DNA of 59,706 nucleotides, from positions 1 through 59,706 of the forward strand of contig CACYQX010000006.1 of NCBI GenBank assembly GCA_902776725.1, written 5' to 3'. The stretch's first letter is position 1; every line of letters begins with the position of its first letter. The notes beneath the pieces are model-generated. The model was not told the DNA's origin. It saw only the letters and a list, made by a program, of their open reading frames with translations, and ran no database searches. The position numbers and the translations under genes were made by a program. This stretch comes from an uncultured Eubacteriales bacterium (GTDB lineage Bacteria; Bacillota; Clostridia; Peptostreptococcales; Anaerovoracaceae). Below, piece after piece: positions 25,515 through 34,520 of this stretch.

Positions 25515-26927
25515 ATGAAAATTGCAAATTTATTTACAGCAAACGATATGACGCAGGGTACTCCCTGGAAAACAATTGCCCGATTTGCATTCCCAATGCT
25601 TATCGGGAATTTTGCGCAGCAACTCTATAATACGGTTGATGCCGTAGTTGTTGGGCGAAGTCATTGGGGATATACGGCTTTGGCATCTGTTGGAACGGCA
25701 CTTCCGATTCTAAACCTCTTGCTTGCACTCTTTATAGGCATCGCAACAGGCGCGGGAATCCTCGTAGCGCAGTATTACGGAGCAAAGGACAGAGAACGCC
25801 TTGAGAAGACGATTGGCTCGTGCATATTCCTTTGCTTTGTGGCAACGGTTGTGATAATGACGGTTGGTCCGCTTCTTACGGGACCGATGCTTCGTGCGGT
25901 AAATACGCTTCCGGAACTCTATGAGGCAAGCCATAACTACTTAAGCGTTTTCTTTATCGGCATAGCGGGATTCATGTTCTATAATATTTTTGCCGGAATT
26001 ATGAGAGGACTCGGTGACTCGTTCTCGGCGCTTTTATTCTTGATTATCTGCGCGACATTAAACGTAATCGGAGATCTTCTTTTGGTCGAGAAGCTTGGCG
26101 TTATGGGTGTCGCAATCGCTACGGTGGCATCTCAAATCATCTCCGCAATTCTCTGCTTTCTTAAACTCAGAAGAATGAAAGATGTATTCACACTTAAACT
26201 TGAATACATAAAACCGCAAAAGGAATTCATAAGAAATATCATAAGACTCGGAGTTCCATCGGGTATAACCCAGGCAATCATGAGTGCGAGCATGATGTTC
26301 GTTCAGGCTCTCATCAACAGCTTTGGCGATGCTATGTTTGTGGCTGCAAATATAATGGTAATGAGGGTTGACGGATATGCTATGCTGCCGAACTTCAGTT
26401 TTGGTCAGGCTATGGGTACATTCGCCGGACAGAATGTCGGTGCAGGAAGATTGGATAGACTAAAGACAGGAACGAGGCAGGGTACAGCGATGACGGTTAT
26501 AACGTCATTGATACTGGTACCGCTGATAATACTTGCGGGACCGTACCTCATGGATTTATTTGCACCTGGAAATACGGAACTTATAAATCTTGCGATGGGG
26601 ATGCTCTACATCCTTGCCTTTGGATATATAGCGGTAGGTGTGACGCAGTCGCTTCAGGGAGTTATCCGTGGAGCGGGCGATACCATGACACCGATGTGGA
26701 TAACGATTCTGAACACGGTATTCTTGCGCATTCCGCTAGCCTACGGTTTGGTTGCGCTTGCAAAGCATCTCGGTGCAAATGTGATTATGCAGGAGAGAAT
26801 GATTTTTGTTTCGCTCCTAGTTATTTGGGTGAATGGTGCAATTGTGTCCACCATCGTCTATTTTAAAGGCCGCTGGCGTAAGAAGATTCAAGACGCACCA
26901 CAACTTCAATCTCGGCGCCTTCCATAG
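25515..26927 (+). CDS. MATE family multidrug/metabolite efflux protein
   Basis: This cation-coupled exporter has 470 residues and twelve predicted membrane helices in two related halves. The N-terminal segment MTQGTPWKTIARFAFPMLIGNFAQQLYN is the classic MATE start. AVVVGRSHWGYTALASVG and the central GVPSGITQAIMSASMM (start of the second half) also fit. It belongs to the DinF/NorM-like bacterial branch; the substrate cannot be predicted. Its last 65 bases overlap the end of the convergent AraC-type gene on the other strand, so the two coding ends are antisense to each other. Confidence 0.93.
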   Translation: MKIANLFTANDMTQGTPWKTIARFAFPMLIGNFAQQLYNTVDAVVVGRSHWGYTALASVGTALPILNLLLALFIGIATGAGILVAQYYGAKDRERLEKTIGSCIFLCFVATVVIMTVGPLLTGPMLRAVNTLPELYEASHNYLSVFFIGIAGFMFYNIFAGIMRGLGDSFSALLFLIICATLNVIGDLLLVEKLGVMGVAIATVASQIISAILCFLKLRRMKDVFTLKLEYIKPQKEFIRNIIRLGVPSGITQAIMSASMMFVQALINSFGDAMFVAANIMVMRVDGYAMLPNFSFGQAMGTFAGQNVGAGRLDRLKTGTRQGTAMTVITSLILVPLIILAGPYLMDLFAPGNTELINLAMGMLYILAFGYIAVGVTQSLQGVIRGAGDTMTPMWITILNTVFLRIPLAYGLVALAKHLGANVIMQERMIFVSLLVIWVNGAIVSTIVYFKGRWRKKIQDAPQLQSRRLP

Positions 26928-28005
26928 TGAATTCAACTGAGGTATCGCCGAGCGGGTTTCCGTTTTCATCGGTGACTTTGATAAACAGTTGCTTTGGCAT
27001 TTCGGAATGGTTTTCTTCGGAGAAATCCAAGAAGACTATTCCTTTTTCTTTTGATGTAAGTTCGTTCTCCGCATCCGAACTCAGTCCGTAAAGCATACCT
27101 CTGATGCTTTTAATGGCGTGTGAAATCGGGCAGTCGTCAATCTGTTCGGGGTTAACGATGCTCATGACGAGAGGCTGGTAATTCTCGCGATGATCTTCGG
27201 GGGAGAGCCCATACCATTTCTTGAAATACTTTTCGTAATAAGCCGTGGTGGAGAATCCTACGTCCTTGGCTATCCTGGAAATCTTTTTATTGGTATCAAG
27301 AAGGGGGATTTCCGAACGTTCGACTCTTGCAAAGCAGAGAAAGTCTCTGAAACTCATCCCTGTATATTTTCTGATCAGATGCGAGAGATGGAAGGTTGAG
27401 AGGTGCTCCATCTCGGCAATATTCTCAAGACTGATTTTGTTTGGGTAGTTCTCGTAAATATAACTTATGATACGCGAAAGCCGCTCTATCGTGAGCGGGT
27501 TTTCCTCTCTTACCGAAACGGGGATTTGGTTTTCGATGACAAAGACGTTAAAATTCTGATTGAGATATTTAATCAAATCCACCGTGCCGCTTATGCATTC
27601 GCTCTTATAGTTGGGACCTTTACGCATATATTGGAGAAGAATTTTGAGGACGAGCTTTCTGAGATCGTCCTGCTTGGAGTCGGTGGCGCGTATGGCATTT
27701 GTTCTATATGCGCTCTTTCTGAGGTCGGGAAAGTATTTCTCAAAGAACTCATTGCTTATCTGAATTACAGCTACTATGTTTTCGCTTTCCGTTTCGGATA
27801 GGGAATGAATCTCGTTTCCGTTGTTGGTAAAGATATCGCCCTCGGAGAGTATGAACTTTCCGTAGCTGTTTGTTAGGTTGATTTTGCCGGAAAGAACAAA
27901 GATAAACTCGATATCGCTGTGATAATGCAGCGGAATATTCTTTATCCTGGCAATCCTGATGTTTACCGGAAAATCCACCGGATAGTTTATGTTCTGAAGA
28001 AGCAT
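26863..28005 (-). CDS. AraC family transcriptional regulator with C-terminal extension
   Basis: The 380-residue protein has an N-terminal cupin sensor domain (residues ~1-110; ARIKNIPLHYHSDIEFIFVLSG is its typical opening). The AraC DNA-binding domain is at ~175-275, with two helix-turn-helix motifs (LENIAEMEHLSTFHLSHLIRK and ISRIAKDVGFSTTAYYEKYFKK). About 100 further residues follow the DNA-binding domain, ending in a beta-rich part (ENGNPLGDTSVEFTMEG). Regulators of this class normally stop soon after the second motif, so the tail is unusual. The gene is divergent from the glycyl radical enzyme gene and is its likely regulator; 12-base direct repeats sit in the shared promoter region. AGGAGG precedes the ATG. 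Confidence 0.92.
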   Translation of the reverse strand: MLLQNINYPVDFPVNIRIARIKNIPLHYHSDIEFIFVLSGKINLTNSYGKFILSEGDIFTNNGNEIHSLSETESENIVAVIQISNEFFEKYFPDLRKSAYRTNAIRATDSKQDDLRKLVLKILLQYMRKGPNYKSECISGTVDLIKYLNQNFNVFVIENQIPVSVREENPLTIERLSRIISYIYENYPNKISLENIAEMEHLSTFHLSHLIRKYTGMSFRDFLCFARVERSEIPLLDTNKKISRIAKDVGFSTTAYYEKYFKKWYGLSPEDHRENYQPLVMSIVNPEQIDDCPISHAIKSIRGMLYGLSSDAENELTSKEKGIVFLDFSEENHSEMPKQLFIKVTDENGNPLGDTSVEFTMEGAEIEVVVRLESSYASGL

Positions 28006-28090
28006 GGTCGTCCTCCTAAATATGCTGATTGTTATAATATCGGCCCATCGTGATGGCAGTATCTCAGCAAGATAATTATATTATTTAGCA

Positions 28091-28137
28091 ACTTAATTAT
28101 TGCACGAAATCCCCAAAAAATCTATACTTAATTATTG
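28091..28137 (+). promoter_or_regulatory. Promoter of the glycyl radical locus with 12-base direct repeats (candidate AraC operator)
   Basis: ACTTAATTATTG occurs twice on the same strand, at 28091-28102 and 28126-28137, 35 bases apart. TTGCAC (28100-28105), 17 bases, TATACT (28123-28128) forms a good promoter. The first repeat overlaps the -35 and the second overlaps the -10 and start region. Direct repeats touching the -35 are the usual AraC-family arrangement. A short CTGCC/GGCAG hairpin with a T-run follows in the leader (28156-28173). Confidence 0.55.
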
Positions 28138-28189
28138 AAAACAACGCATTTATAGGCTGCCAAAGGCAGATTTTTATAAGGAGGATAAG

Positions 28190-30574
28190 ATGCTTACACC
28201 CAGAGTCGCCAAAATGAGAGAAAAAGTTATTTCGACTCGTCCCAGCATTACGGCAGAAAGGCTGGTTCTTGCAACCGAAGCATATCAGAAATTTGCGGGA
28301 GAAGCGGTTCCGATTTTCCGCGCCAAGGTAACAAATTACGTCATGGAAAATATGACTACGCTCATTCTCGATGACGAGCTTATTGTTGGTACCGCAACGA
28401 ATAAGTTCAAGGGTGCGAGCCTCTTCCCGGAGTTTCAGTCGAGCACCAAATTCTATCTCGAAGAGCTCGACGAGTTCCCCGTGAGAACAAAGGATCCATA
28501 CGACATATCTCCTGCGGACAGAGAGCTCATCCTGAAGACTCTTCCTTATTGGGAAGGTAAGGCGATGCAGGATATAGCAAAGCCCTCGCTTCCGCCGCAT
28601 ACGGTAGAGTGCATGAACGACGATATCATTACCGTGGGTCTTACCAACGGAGTTTCGGGCGAAACAACATGTGATCACGAAAAACTCCTTACCATCGGTC
28701 TCAAGGGCTATATGGAAGAATGTCAGGAGAATATCAACAAGACCATGCCAAAATGCCAGCTCGACGAAGAGAAGATTAACTTCTGGCAGGCTTGTATCAT
28801 TCAGTCGCAGGGACTTATTACCTATGCTCATAGAATGGCGGATGAGGCTGAGCGCCAGGCTGCCGAGTGCAAGAGCAAAAAGCGTAAGAAGGAACTTCTT
28901 CAGATTGCCGAGAACTGCCGCGTAGTTCCGGAGAATCCGCCAAAGACATTCCAGCAGGCACTCCAGATGGTTTGGTTTGCTCACGTATATTTCCACATCG
29001 AGGTTTGCACCACTGCTAACGGCTTTGGTCGCTTTGACCAGTATATGTGGCCTTATTACAAGAAGGACGTAATCGACGAAAAGAATATCACTGAAGAAGA
29101 GGCTCTAGAGATGCTCGAATGCCTATATCTTAAGGCTTGCGAAGTATTTGAGGTTAGAGATCGTTGGTATGCGACATCGTTTGCGGGATATCCGATGTGG
29201 GAGATTCTCGTTGTCGGCGGACAGACACCTGACGGGAAAGATGCGACCAATGAACTTTCGTATGTATGTCTCGAAGCTGCGAATCAGCTCAAGACAACTC
29301 AGCCAGTAATGGCGGTAAGAGTTTGGGAAGAGACGCCCGAAGCTCTTATCAGAAAAGGTTGCGAGATGATTCAGGACGGACAGGCGAATCCGGGATTCTT
29401 TAATGACAACGCCGCGATGAAGATGGCGCTCGGCAAAGGCTGCACAATAGAAGAAGCCAGAGATTGGACAATCGTTGGATGCATTCAGCCGGGTCCGGGA
29501 GGTGGAGCGACGGACGGATCGCCGGATGCCGGCTATGTAAATATGGGCAAGATGCTGGGCTTTGTACTGCATAACGGAATCGATCCGGATACAGGAAAGA
29601 AGATGGGACTCGAGACGGGTGACCCGAGAGAGTTCAAGAATATAGAAGAATTCAAGGATGCTCTCAAGAAGCAGATTCTTCACCATTACAGAATGGTCTG
29701 CGACGGATACAATATCATGCAGAGCATGCATCAGACGAGATATCCGGTTATATTTGCAGGAATGCTCACAAAGGGCTGCGTTGAGAGCGGACGCTCGGTT
29801 CAGCACGGCGGTGCCAAATATACGACGGCGGGACTTTATATAACGGGTGCTGCAAATCTTGCGGACTCGATTGCCGCTATTGAGAAATGTGTGTTTGAAG
29901 ATAGAGATATCACGATGGACGAGCTCATTAATGCGCTCGACAAGAACTTTGAGGGCGAAGAGAGAATGCGTCAGCTGCTTCTCAACAAGCCACCAAAGTT
30001 CGGAAACGACGACGAGTATGTTGACGGAATCTATCGTGAGATGATGCAGTTCATCGCGGAGAACGTTCAGGAATGGCCCGATGCGAGAGGCGGAAAGTAT
30101 TCCTTCAACGTTCACTCTCAGACTGTAAACGTATCGCATGGTCTTGTTACGGGTGCGACTCCGGACGGAAGACTTGCGGGCGATCCTTTCTGCGACAATG
30201 CATCTCCGATGATGGGTCGTGACGTGAGCGGTCCGACGGCGACAGTAAAATCCGTTGCCTCCATGGGACAGGAAAACTTCCACGACGGTGCGCTCTTCAA
30301 TCTCAGATTCGATCCAAAGGGCGTAGCGGGAGAGAAGGGTCTTGCGAGTATCGAAGGAGTAATCAAGACTTATTTCAAGCACGGCGGGGAGCATATTCAG
30401 ATCAACGTTGTGGATGACAAAACGCTCAAGGCTGCGCAGAAGAATCCTGAAAAGTATCGCGGACTCATGGTAAGAGTTGCGGGATATATGGCGTATTTCA
30501 CGGAACTCGACAAGTCTGCACAGGATACGATTATTTACAGAACAACTCATTTCAAAGAAGCCGATATGGCATAA
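28190..30574 (+). CDS. Glycyl radical enzyme of unassigned substrate (PFL-like family)
   Basis: This is a 794-residue, oxygen-sensitive radical enzyme. The glycyl radical site is Gly765 in RVAGYMAYF, 29 residues from the end, as in the family. The thiyl radical cysteine is Cys431 in VGCIQPGPGGG. In known diol, choline and hydroxyproline enzymes the motif is usually GCVEP, with Glu as general base. Here the equivalent position is Gln433, and pyruvate formate-lyase has a Cys-Cys pair instead. Overall length and the N-terminal TERI-like PSITAERLVLATEAYQ segment place it with the dehydratase/decarboxylase branch, but I cannot name the reaction. The activase gene follows 46 bases later. No microcompartment shell genes are present. 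AAGGAGG precedes the ATG, and the divergent AraC gene is the likely regulator. Confidence 0.92.
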   Translation: MLTPRVAKMREKVISTRPSITAERLVLATEAYQKFAGEAVPIFRAKVTNYVMENMTTLILDDELIVGTATNKFKGASLFPEFQSSTKFYLEELDEFPVRTKDPYDISPADRELILKTLPYWEGKAMQDIAKPSLPPHTVECMNDDIITVGLTNGVSGETTCDHEKLLTIGLKGYMEECQENINKTMPKCQLDEEKINFWQACIIQSQGLITYAHRMADEAERQAAECKSKKRKKELLQIAENCRVVPENPPKTFQQALQMVWFAHVYFHIEVCTTANGFGRFDQYMWPYYKKDVIDEKNITEEEALEMLECLYLKACEVFEVRDRWYATSFAGYPMWEILVVGGQTPDGKDATNELSYVCLEAANQLKTTQPVMAVRVWEETPEALIRKGCEMIQDGQANPGFFNDNAAMKMALGKGCTIEEARDWTIVGCIQPGPGGGATDGSPDAGYVNMGKMLGFVLHNGIDPDTGKKMGLETGDPREFKNIEEFKDALKKQILHHYRMVCDGYNIMQSMHQTRYPVIFAGMLTKGCVESGRSVQHGGAKYTTAGLYITGAANLADSIAAIEKCVFEDRDITMDELINALDKNFEGEERMRQLLLNKPPKFGNDDEYVDGIYREMMQFIAENVQEWPDARGGKYSFNVHSQTVNVSHGLVTGATPDGRLAGDPFCDNASPMMGRDVSGPTATVKSVASMGQENFHDGALFNLRFDPKGVAGEKGLASIEGVIKTYFKHGGEHIQINVVDDKTLKAAQKNPEKYRGLMVRVAGYMAYFTELDKSAQDTIIYRTTHFKEADMA

Positions 30575-30620
30575 GTGATATCAAAGGGGAGAAGCGGATT
30601 ATTTCGACTAAGGAGATGGA

Positions 30621-31553
30621 ATGTCAGAAAAAATGACTGCGCTGGTTGGCGGAATACAGAAATTCTCCACCGAGGACGGCCCGGGTATCAGAACGACAGT
30701 ATTTCTGAAGGGCTGTCCGCTTCACTGTGCTTGGTGCCATAATCCTGAACTCATAAATTTTGAGCAGGAGCTTATTCAAATGCCAAACAATTGCATCAAA
30801 TGTGGATATTGCATAAGCAAATGTCCGCAGGATGCAATTTTTTTTGATGAAGAGAATAAGATTGCAATCGACAGAAGTAAATGCGATCGCTGTATGATAT
30901 GCGTTAATGCATGCACTGCAAATGCGCTGAGAACAGTAGCGACTGAGATGACGGCAGAGGAGATCATAAAGAAGGTCGAGCAGGATAAAGAGTTCTATGA
31001 GCACACCGGAGGTGGTATGACCATAAGCGGTGGTGAAATGCTCGCACATCCGGACTTTGTTCGTCAGCTTATAGAACTTGCGGGAGAGAAGGGGATAAAC
31101 GTATGCCTGGATACGTCAGGGCACGGAGATGGAAACGTGCTCGCGGAGCTTGCGGCATATCCGAATGTTACGGACATCCTCTACGATATGAAGGCTATAG
31201 ATTCCGCTGTTCACAAATCATATACGGGTGTCGACAACGAACTGATTCTTTCAAACCTCGAGAAGCTGGCAAAGGACGAAAAACTTGCGCCCAAGATTCT
31301 CATGCGCATGCCCCTCATTAACGGAATTAACGACGGAGATGCTATAATAAAGAGGACGGCTGAGTTTTATAAGGAACTCGGTGTAAAGAGGGTTACGCTT
31401 CTTCCGTACCATATACTCGGCATTTCAAAGAAGCGTCATATAGGCGGAACGCCGCTCGAGTTTAAGGCACCGCCCGACGAGAGAATTGACAATATCAAAA
31501 AGACGATAGAGAAAGTATCCGGAGCTTCAGTGGAAGTGATGGGAAGAGTTTAA
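30621..31553 (+). CDS. Glycyl radical enzyme activase (radical SAM)
   Basis: This enzyme uses S-adenosylmethionine and a 4Fe-4S cluster to generate the glycyl radical on its partner. The 310-residue protein has the radical SAM triad Cys32, Cys36 and Cys39 (GCPLHCAWC). A ferredoxin-like insert with two cluster motifs follows: Cys58-61-64-68 and Cys88-91-94-98. The TISGGE motif is at about residue 135. The two-cluster insert is typical of activases for dehydratase-type enzymes and absent from the PFL activase. A GGAG-type site precedes the ATG, and the gene follows the glycyl radical enzyme in the same transcript. Confidence 0.95.
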   Translation: MSEKMTALVGGIQKFSTEDGPGIRTTVFLKGCPLHCAWCHNPELINFEQELIQMPNNCIKCGYCISKCPQDAIFFDEENKIAIDRSKCDRCMICVNACTANALRTVATEMTAEEIIKKVEQDKEFYEHTGGGMTISGGEMLAHPDFVRQLIELAGEKGINVCLDTSGHGDGNVLAELAAYPNVTDILYDMKAIDSAVHKSYTGVDNELILSNLEKLAKDEKLAPKILMRMPLINGINDGDAIIKRTAEFYKELGVKRVTLLPYHILGISKKRHIGGTPLEFKAPPDERIDNIKKTIEKVSGASVEVMGRV

Positions 31554-31568
31554 TTGCAGGAGGTTTAG

Positions 31569-32732
31569 ATGAAGAGCATAAGTGAACGCGTGGATGTACT
31601 GCGTGATGAGGCAAGACAAATAGCGCACGAGATTCATGAACATCCGGAACTCGGAAACGAAGAGTTTCATTCCGTTGAGCTGCTGACAGAATTCATTATG
31701 AAGCACGGCTTTAGCGTGGCGACGGGTCAATGCGATATGCCGACAGCGTTTATAGGAACATATAAGGGTGATAAGCCCGGACCTGTCATAGGCTTTCTCG
31801 CAGAGTACGATGCTCTTCGCGGAATGGGGCACGCCTGCGGACATAATATGATCGGAACTCTCGCGTGTGTGGCTGCGATTGCACTGAAAGATGCCGTTGA
31901 CGAATACGGTGGAGAGATAAGAGTAATAGGAGCGCCAGCGGAAGAGACCATGGGCGGAAAATGCGCTTTGGCGGAAGCCGGTTATTATGACGATCTCGCG
32001 GTTGCAATCATGGGACATCCGGCGAGCGTTCATGCGGCTAGCAGCAATATGATGGCAATCGACTCTCAGAAGTTCGAGTTCTTTGGCAAGGCCGCGCATG
32101 CCGCTGCGAGTCCCGATAAAGGAATAAACGCGTTAAATGCTGTGCTCTTTACATTCAGAAGCATAGATGCGCTCAGACAGCATACCGTAGATTCCGCACG
32201 TGTTCACGGGATAATAAGAGATGGCGGACAGGCTGCGAATATAGTTCCGGATTATGCGAGCTGTGAATTCTATATAAGGGCCGAGGACTCCAAATACTGT
32301 CTCGAGTTCAGCGATCGCGTCAAGAATTGCGCGAGAGCCGCTGCGCTTGCGACCGGTGCGGAACTCAAGATAACAAATTTCGAAGGTTTCTACGATAACC
32401 TTGCAACCAACGAGACTCTTTCAAAGAGAAATATCGAGCACACTTATGAATTTGGTGTGACTCAGGAGATAACAAAGAGGGAGCATACAGGCTCGTCCGA
32501 TATTGGTAATGTAAGTTATAGATGTCCTTGCATACATCAGTGGTTTGATGTAGTGGGTGATCCCAATGTTCCACTTCATACCGAGGAACTTTGTGCCGGT
32601 GCGGATTCTGATTACGGATATGAGCAGATGTTTATAGTTGCTAAGGCATTTGTTGCGACTGCGGAAGATGTCCTTACCCAGCCGGAATTCCTTGCTGAGA
32701 TAAGGGCGGAGTTCGACAGGCTTGAACGTTAA
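31569..32732 (+). CDS. M20 family amidohydrolase (AbgB-like), first copy
   Basis: This zinc/manganese-dependent amidohydrolase cleaves an amide bond, as in N-acyl amino acids or p-aminobenzoyl-glutamate. The 387-residue protein carries the family features: HEHPELGNEEFHS near residue 21, the metal-binding GHACGHNMIGT near residue 88, and the catalytic Glu region APAEET near residue 122. A dimerisation domain follows from about residue 170. It begins 15 bases after the activase stop with GGAGG upstream, so it belongs to the glycyl radical transcript. A paralogue with the same motifs lies at 36331-37518, at the other end of the redox gene block. The substrate is unknown. Confidence 0.93.
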   Translation: MKSISERVDVLRDEARQIAHEIHEHPELGNEEFHSVELLTEFIMKHGFSVATGQCDMPTAFIGTYKGDKPGPVIGFLAEYDALRGMGHACGHNMIGTLACVAAIALKDAVDEYGGEIRVIGAPAEETMGGKCALAEAGYYDDLAVAIMGHPASVHAASSNMMAIDSQKFEFFGKAAHAAASPDKGINALNAVLFTFRSIDALRQHTVDSARVHGIIRDGGQAANIVPDYASCEFYIRAEDSKYCLEFSDRVKNCARAAALATGAELKITNFEGFYDNLATNETLSKRNIEHTYEFGVTQEITKREHTGSSDIGNVSYRCPCIHQWFDVVGDPNVPLHTEELCAGADSDYGYEQMFIVAKAFVATAEDVLTQPEFLAEIRAEFDRLER

Positions 32733-32801
32733 CTGATGCGCAGGAATTTTTATATGTAAGTCATGTAGATAAATTGTTTTACGATTGTGAGAGGTGAAAA
32801 A

Positions 32802-34502
32802 ATGAAACTTGTTGTAATAGGCGGAGTGACGGGCGGTGCATCGACTGCCGCAAGAGTAAGAAGGCTTGATCCCAATGCGGAAATTGTTCTTTTTGAGAGA
32901 GGAAGGGATGTATCGTTCTCCAACTGTGCGCTTCCATATAGATTGTCGGATGTCGTCAAGAGCAGCGACTCGCTCATTCTTATGGATCCTGTCGATTTCA
33001 AAGAGCGCCATAACATAGAGGTTAAAACCAGACATGAGGTCACCAAGATAGACAGAAAGAATAAAACTGTTAGCGTAAAGAATCTGAATACGGGAAAAGA
33101 AAGAAAAGTAAAATACGATAAACTGATGCTCGCTCCGGGTGCATCCCCGATTCTTCCAAAGAGCATCAAGGGAATCGATTCACCCCACGTATTTACTGTA
33201 AGGAACGTAGAGGACATCGAGAGACTTAAAGCATATATCGACATGGAAGGAATCAGCGATGTAGCCATAGTCGGCGGCGGCTTTATCGGTATAGAGGTTG
33301 CCGAGAATATCGCTGAGGCTGGAAAGAAGGTAAGGCTCATAGAAGGCATGCCGCAGATTCTTGCGCCCTTTGATGATGATATGGTGCAGATGCTCCATAA
33401 GGAACTCTTGGATAATGGCGTAGAACTCTATCTCTCGCATACGGTAAAGGAAATCGCAAAGGCTCATGTCGTTGCTGAGAATGACGGAAAGAAAGTCAAG
33501 GTTCCCGCGCAGGCAGTTGTAATGGCTGTTGGCGTTATGCCGGAGACAAAACTTGCGCGAGATGCCGGTCTTGAAATAGGTGAGACCGGATGCATCAAAG
33601 TGAATCACAATTATCAGACCTCGGATCCTGACATCTATGCCGTCGGTGATGCTGTAGAAATATATAATGCACTCGCGCATAAGCCCGGTAAGCTCGCGCT
33701 CGCAGGACCTGCGCAGCGTCAGGCACGCCAAGCCGCAGATCATATGTATGGAATACATAATGACAATAAGGGTTATATAGGATCATCGTGTCTAAAGGTG
33801 TTTTCAATGAACGCAGCATCGACGGGGCTTAATGAAAGAGCCGCTGCCGCCGCAGGATATAATTATGATTCTGTTCTTCTATATCCAAACGACCACGTGG
33901 GGGTTATTCCGGGAAGCAATTATGTCGCTTTTAAGCTCGTATTTGAAGTTCCGAGCGGAAAGATCCTAGGTGCGCAATCGATAAGCCGAGGCGAGGCAGT
34001 AAAGCGAGCAGATGTAATCGCAACCATGATTACTATGGGCGGAACGCTTGAGGATCTCAAGGAGCTCGAACTCTGCTATTCGCCGATCTATGGTACGGCA
34101 AAGGATATAGTTAATATGGCAGCTCTCGTAGGTCTAAATATTCTATATGAGAGCTTCAAGCAGGTTCACGTAAGCGAAGTAAGAGGCCTGGTAGAAAAGA
34201 AGGCATTTATTCTGGATGTAAGAGAGCCGGGTGAATATAAGGCGGGACACATCAAAAGTTCCGTTAACATTCCGCTTTCGCAGCTTTGGGAGCGCATGAA
34301 GGAGATTCCCAAGAACAAGACCATATACATTCATTGCAGGTCGGGACAGAGAAGCTATTATGCTCTTAAATATCTTGCGGGTCACGGCTATAAGGACCTC
34401 TACAATGTGAGCGGAGGATTTCTCGGCATAAGCTATTATGAATACTTCCGCGATCAGACAGAAGGAAGAAAGCCGATATTGGATAAGTATAATTTCAGAT
34501 AA
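32802..34502 (+). CDS. CoA-disulfide reductase with C-terminal rhodanese domain
   Basis: A 566-residue FAD-dependent pyridine nucleotide-disulfide oxidoreductase of the CoADR/NADH peroxidase group. N-terminal FAD binding is seen in VVIGGVTGGASTAARVRR. The single redox Cys42 lies in SFSNCALPY, and a second nucleotide fold has DVAIVGGGFIGIEVAEN. The C-terminal 105 residues are a rhodanese with DVREPGEYKAGHI and the persulfide Cys in HCRSGQRSY. Such fusions reduce CoA disulfides, CoA persulfide or polysulfide. The ATG at 32802 is chosen for its GAGAGGTG site, 15 bases inside the longest frame. It sits in the glycyl radical transcript and is followed 18 bases later by a small Cys-rich protein gene. 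Confidence 0.93.
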   Translation: MKLVVIGGVTGGASTAARVRRLDPNAEIVLFERGRDVSFSNCALPYRLSDVVKSSDSLILMDPVDFKERHNIEVKTRHEVTKIDRKNKTVSVKNLNTGKERKVKYDKLMLAPGASPILPKSIKGIDSPHVFTVRNVEDIERLKAYIDMEGISDVAIVGGGFIGIEVAENIAEAGKKVRLIEGMPQILAPFDDDMVQMLHKELLDNGVELYLSHTVKEIAKAHVVAENDGKKVKVPAQAVVMAVGVMPETKLARDAGLEIGETGCIKVNHNYQTSDPDIYAVGDAVEIYNALAHKPGKLALAGPAQRQARQAADHMYGIHNDNKGYIGSSCLKVFSMNAASTGLNERAAAAAGYNYDSVLLYPNDHVGVIPGSNYVAFKLVFEVPSGKILGAQSISRGEAVKRADVIATMITMGGTLEDLKELELCYSPIYGTAKDIVNMAALVGLNILYESFKQVHVSEVRGLVEKKAFILDVREPGEYKAGHIKSSVNIPLSQLWERMKEIPKNKTIYIHCRSGQRSYYALKYLAGHGYKDLYNVSGGFLGISYYEYFRDQTEGRKPILDKYNFR

Positions 34503-34520
34503 GAGGTTTTGGAGGCTGCT

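Noticed and set aside
28097-30550. Two long minus-strand frames (299 and 475 codons) opposite the glycyl radical enzyme gene
   Set aside because: They are antisense to a gene with clear catalytic motifs and show no domain pattern or binding site; a result of codon bias.
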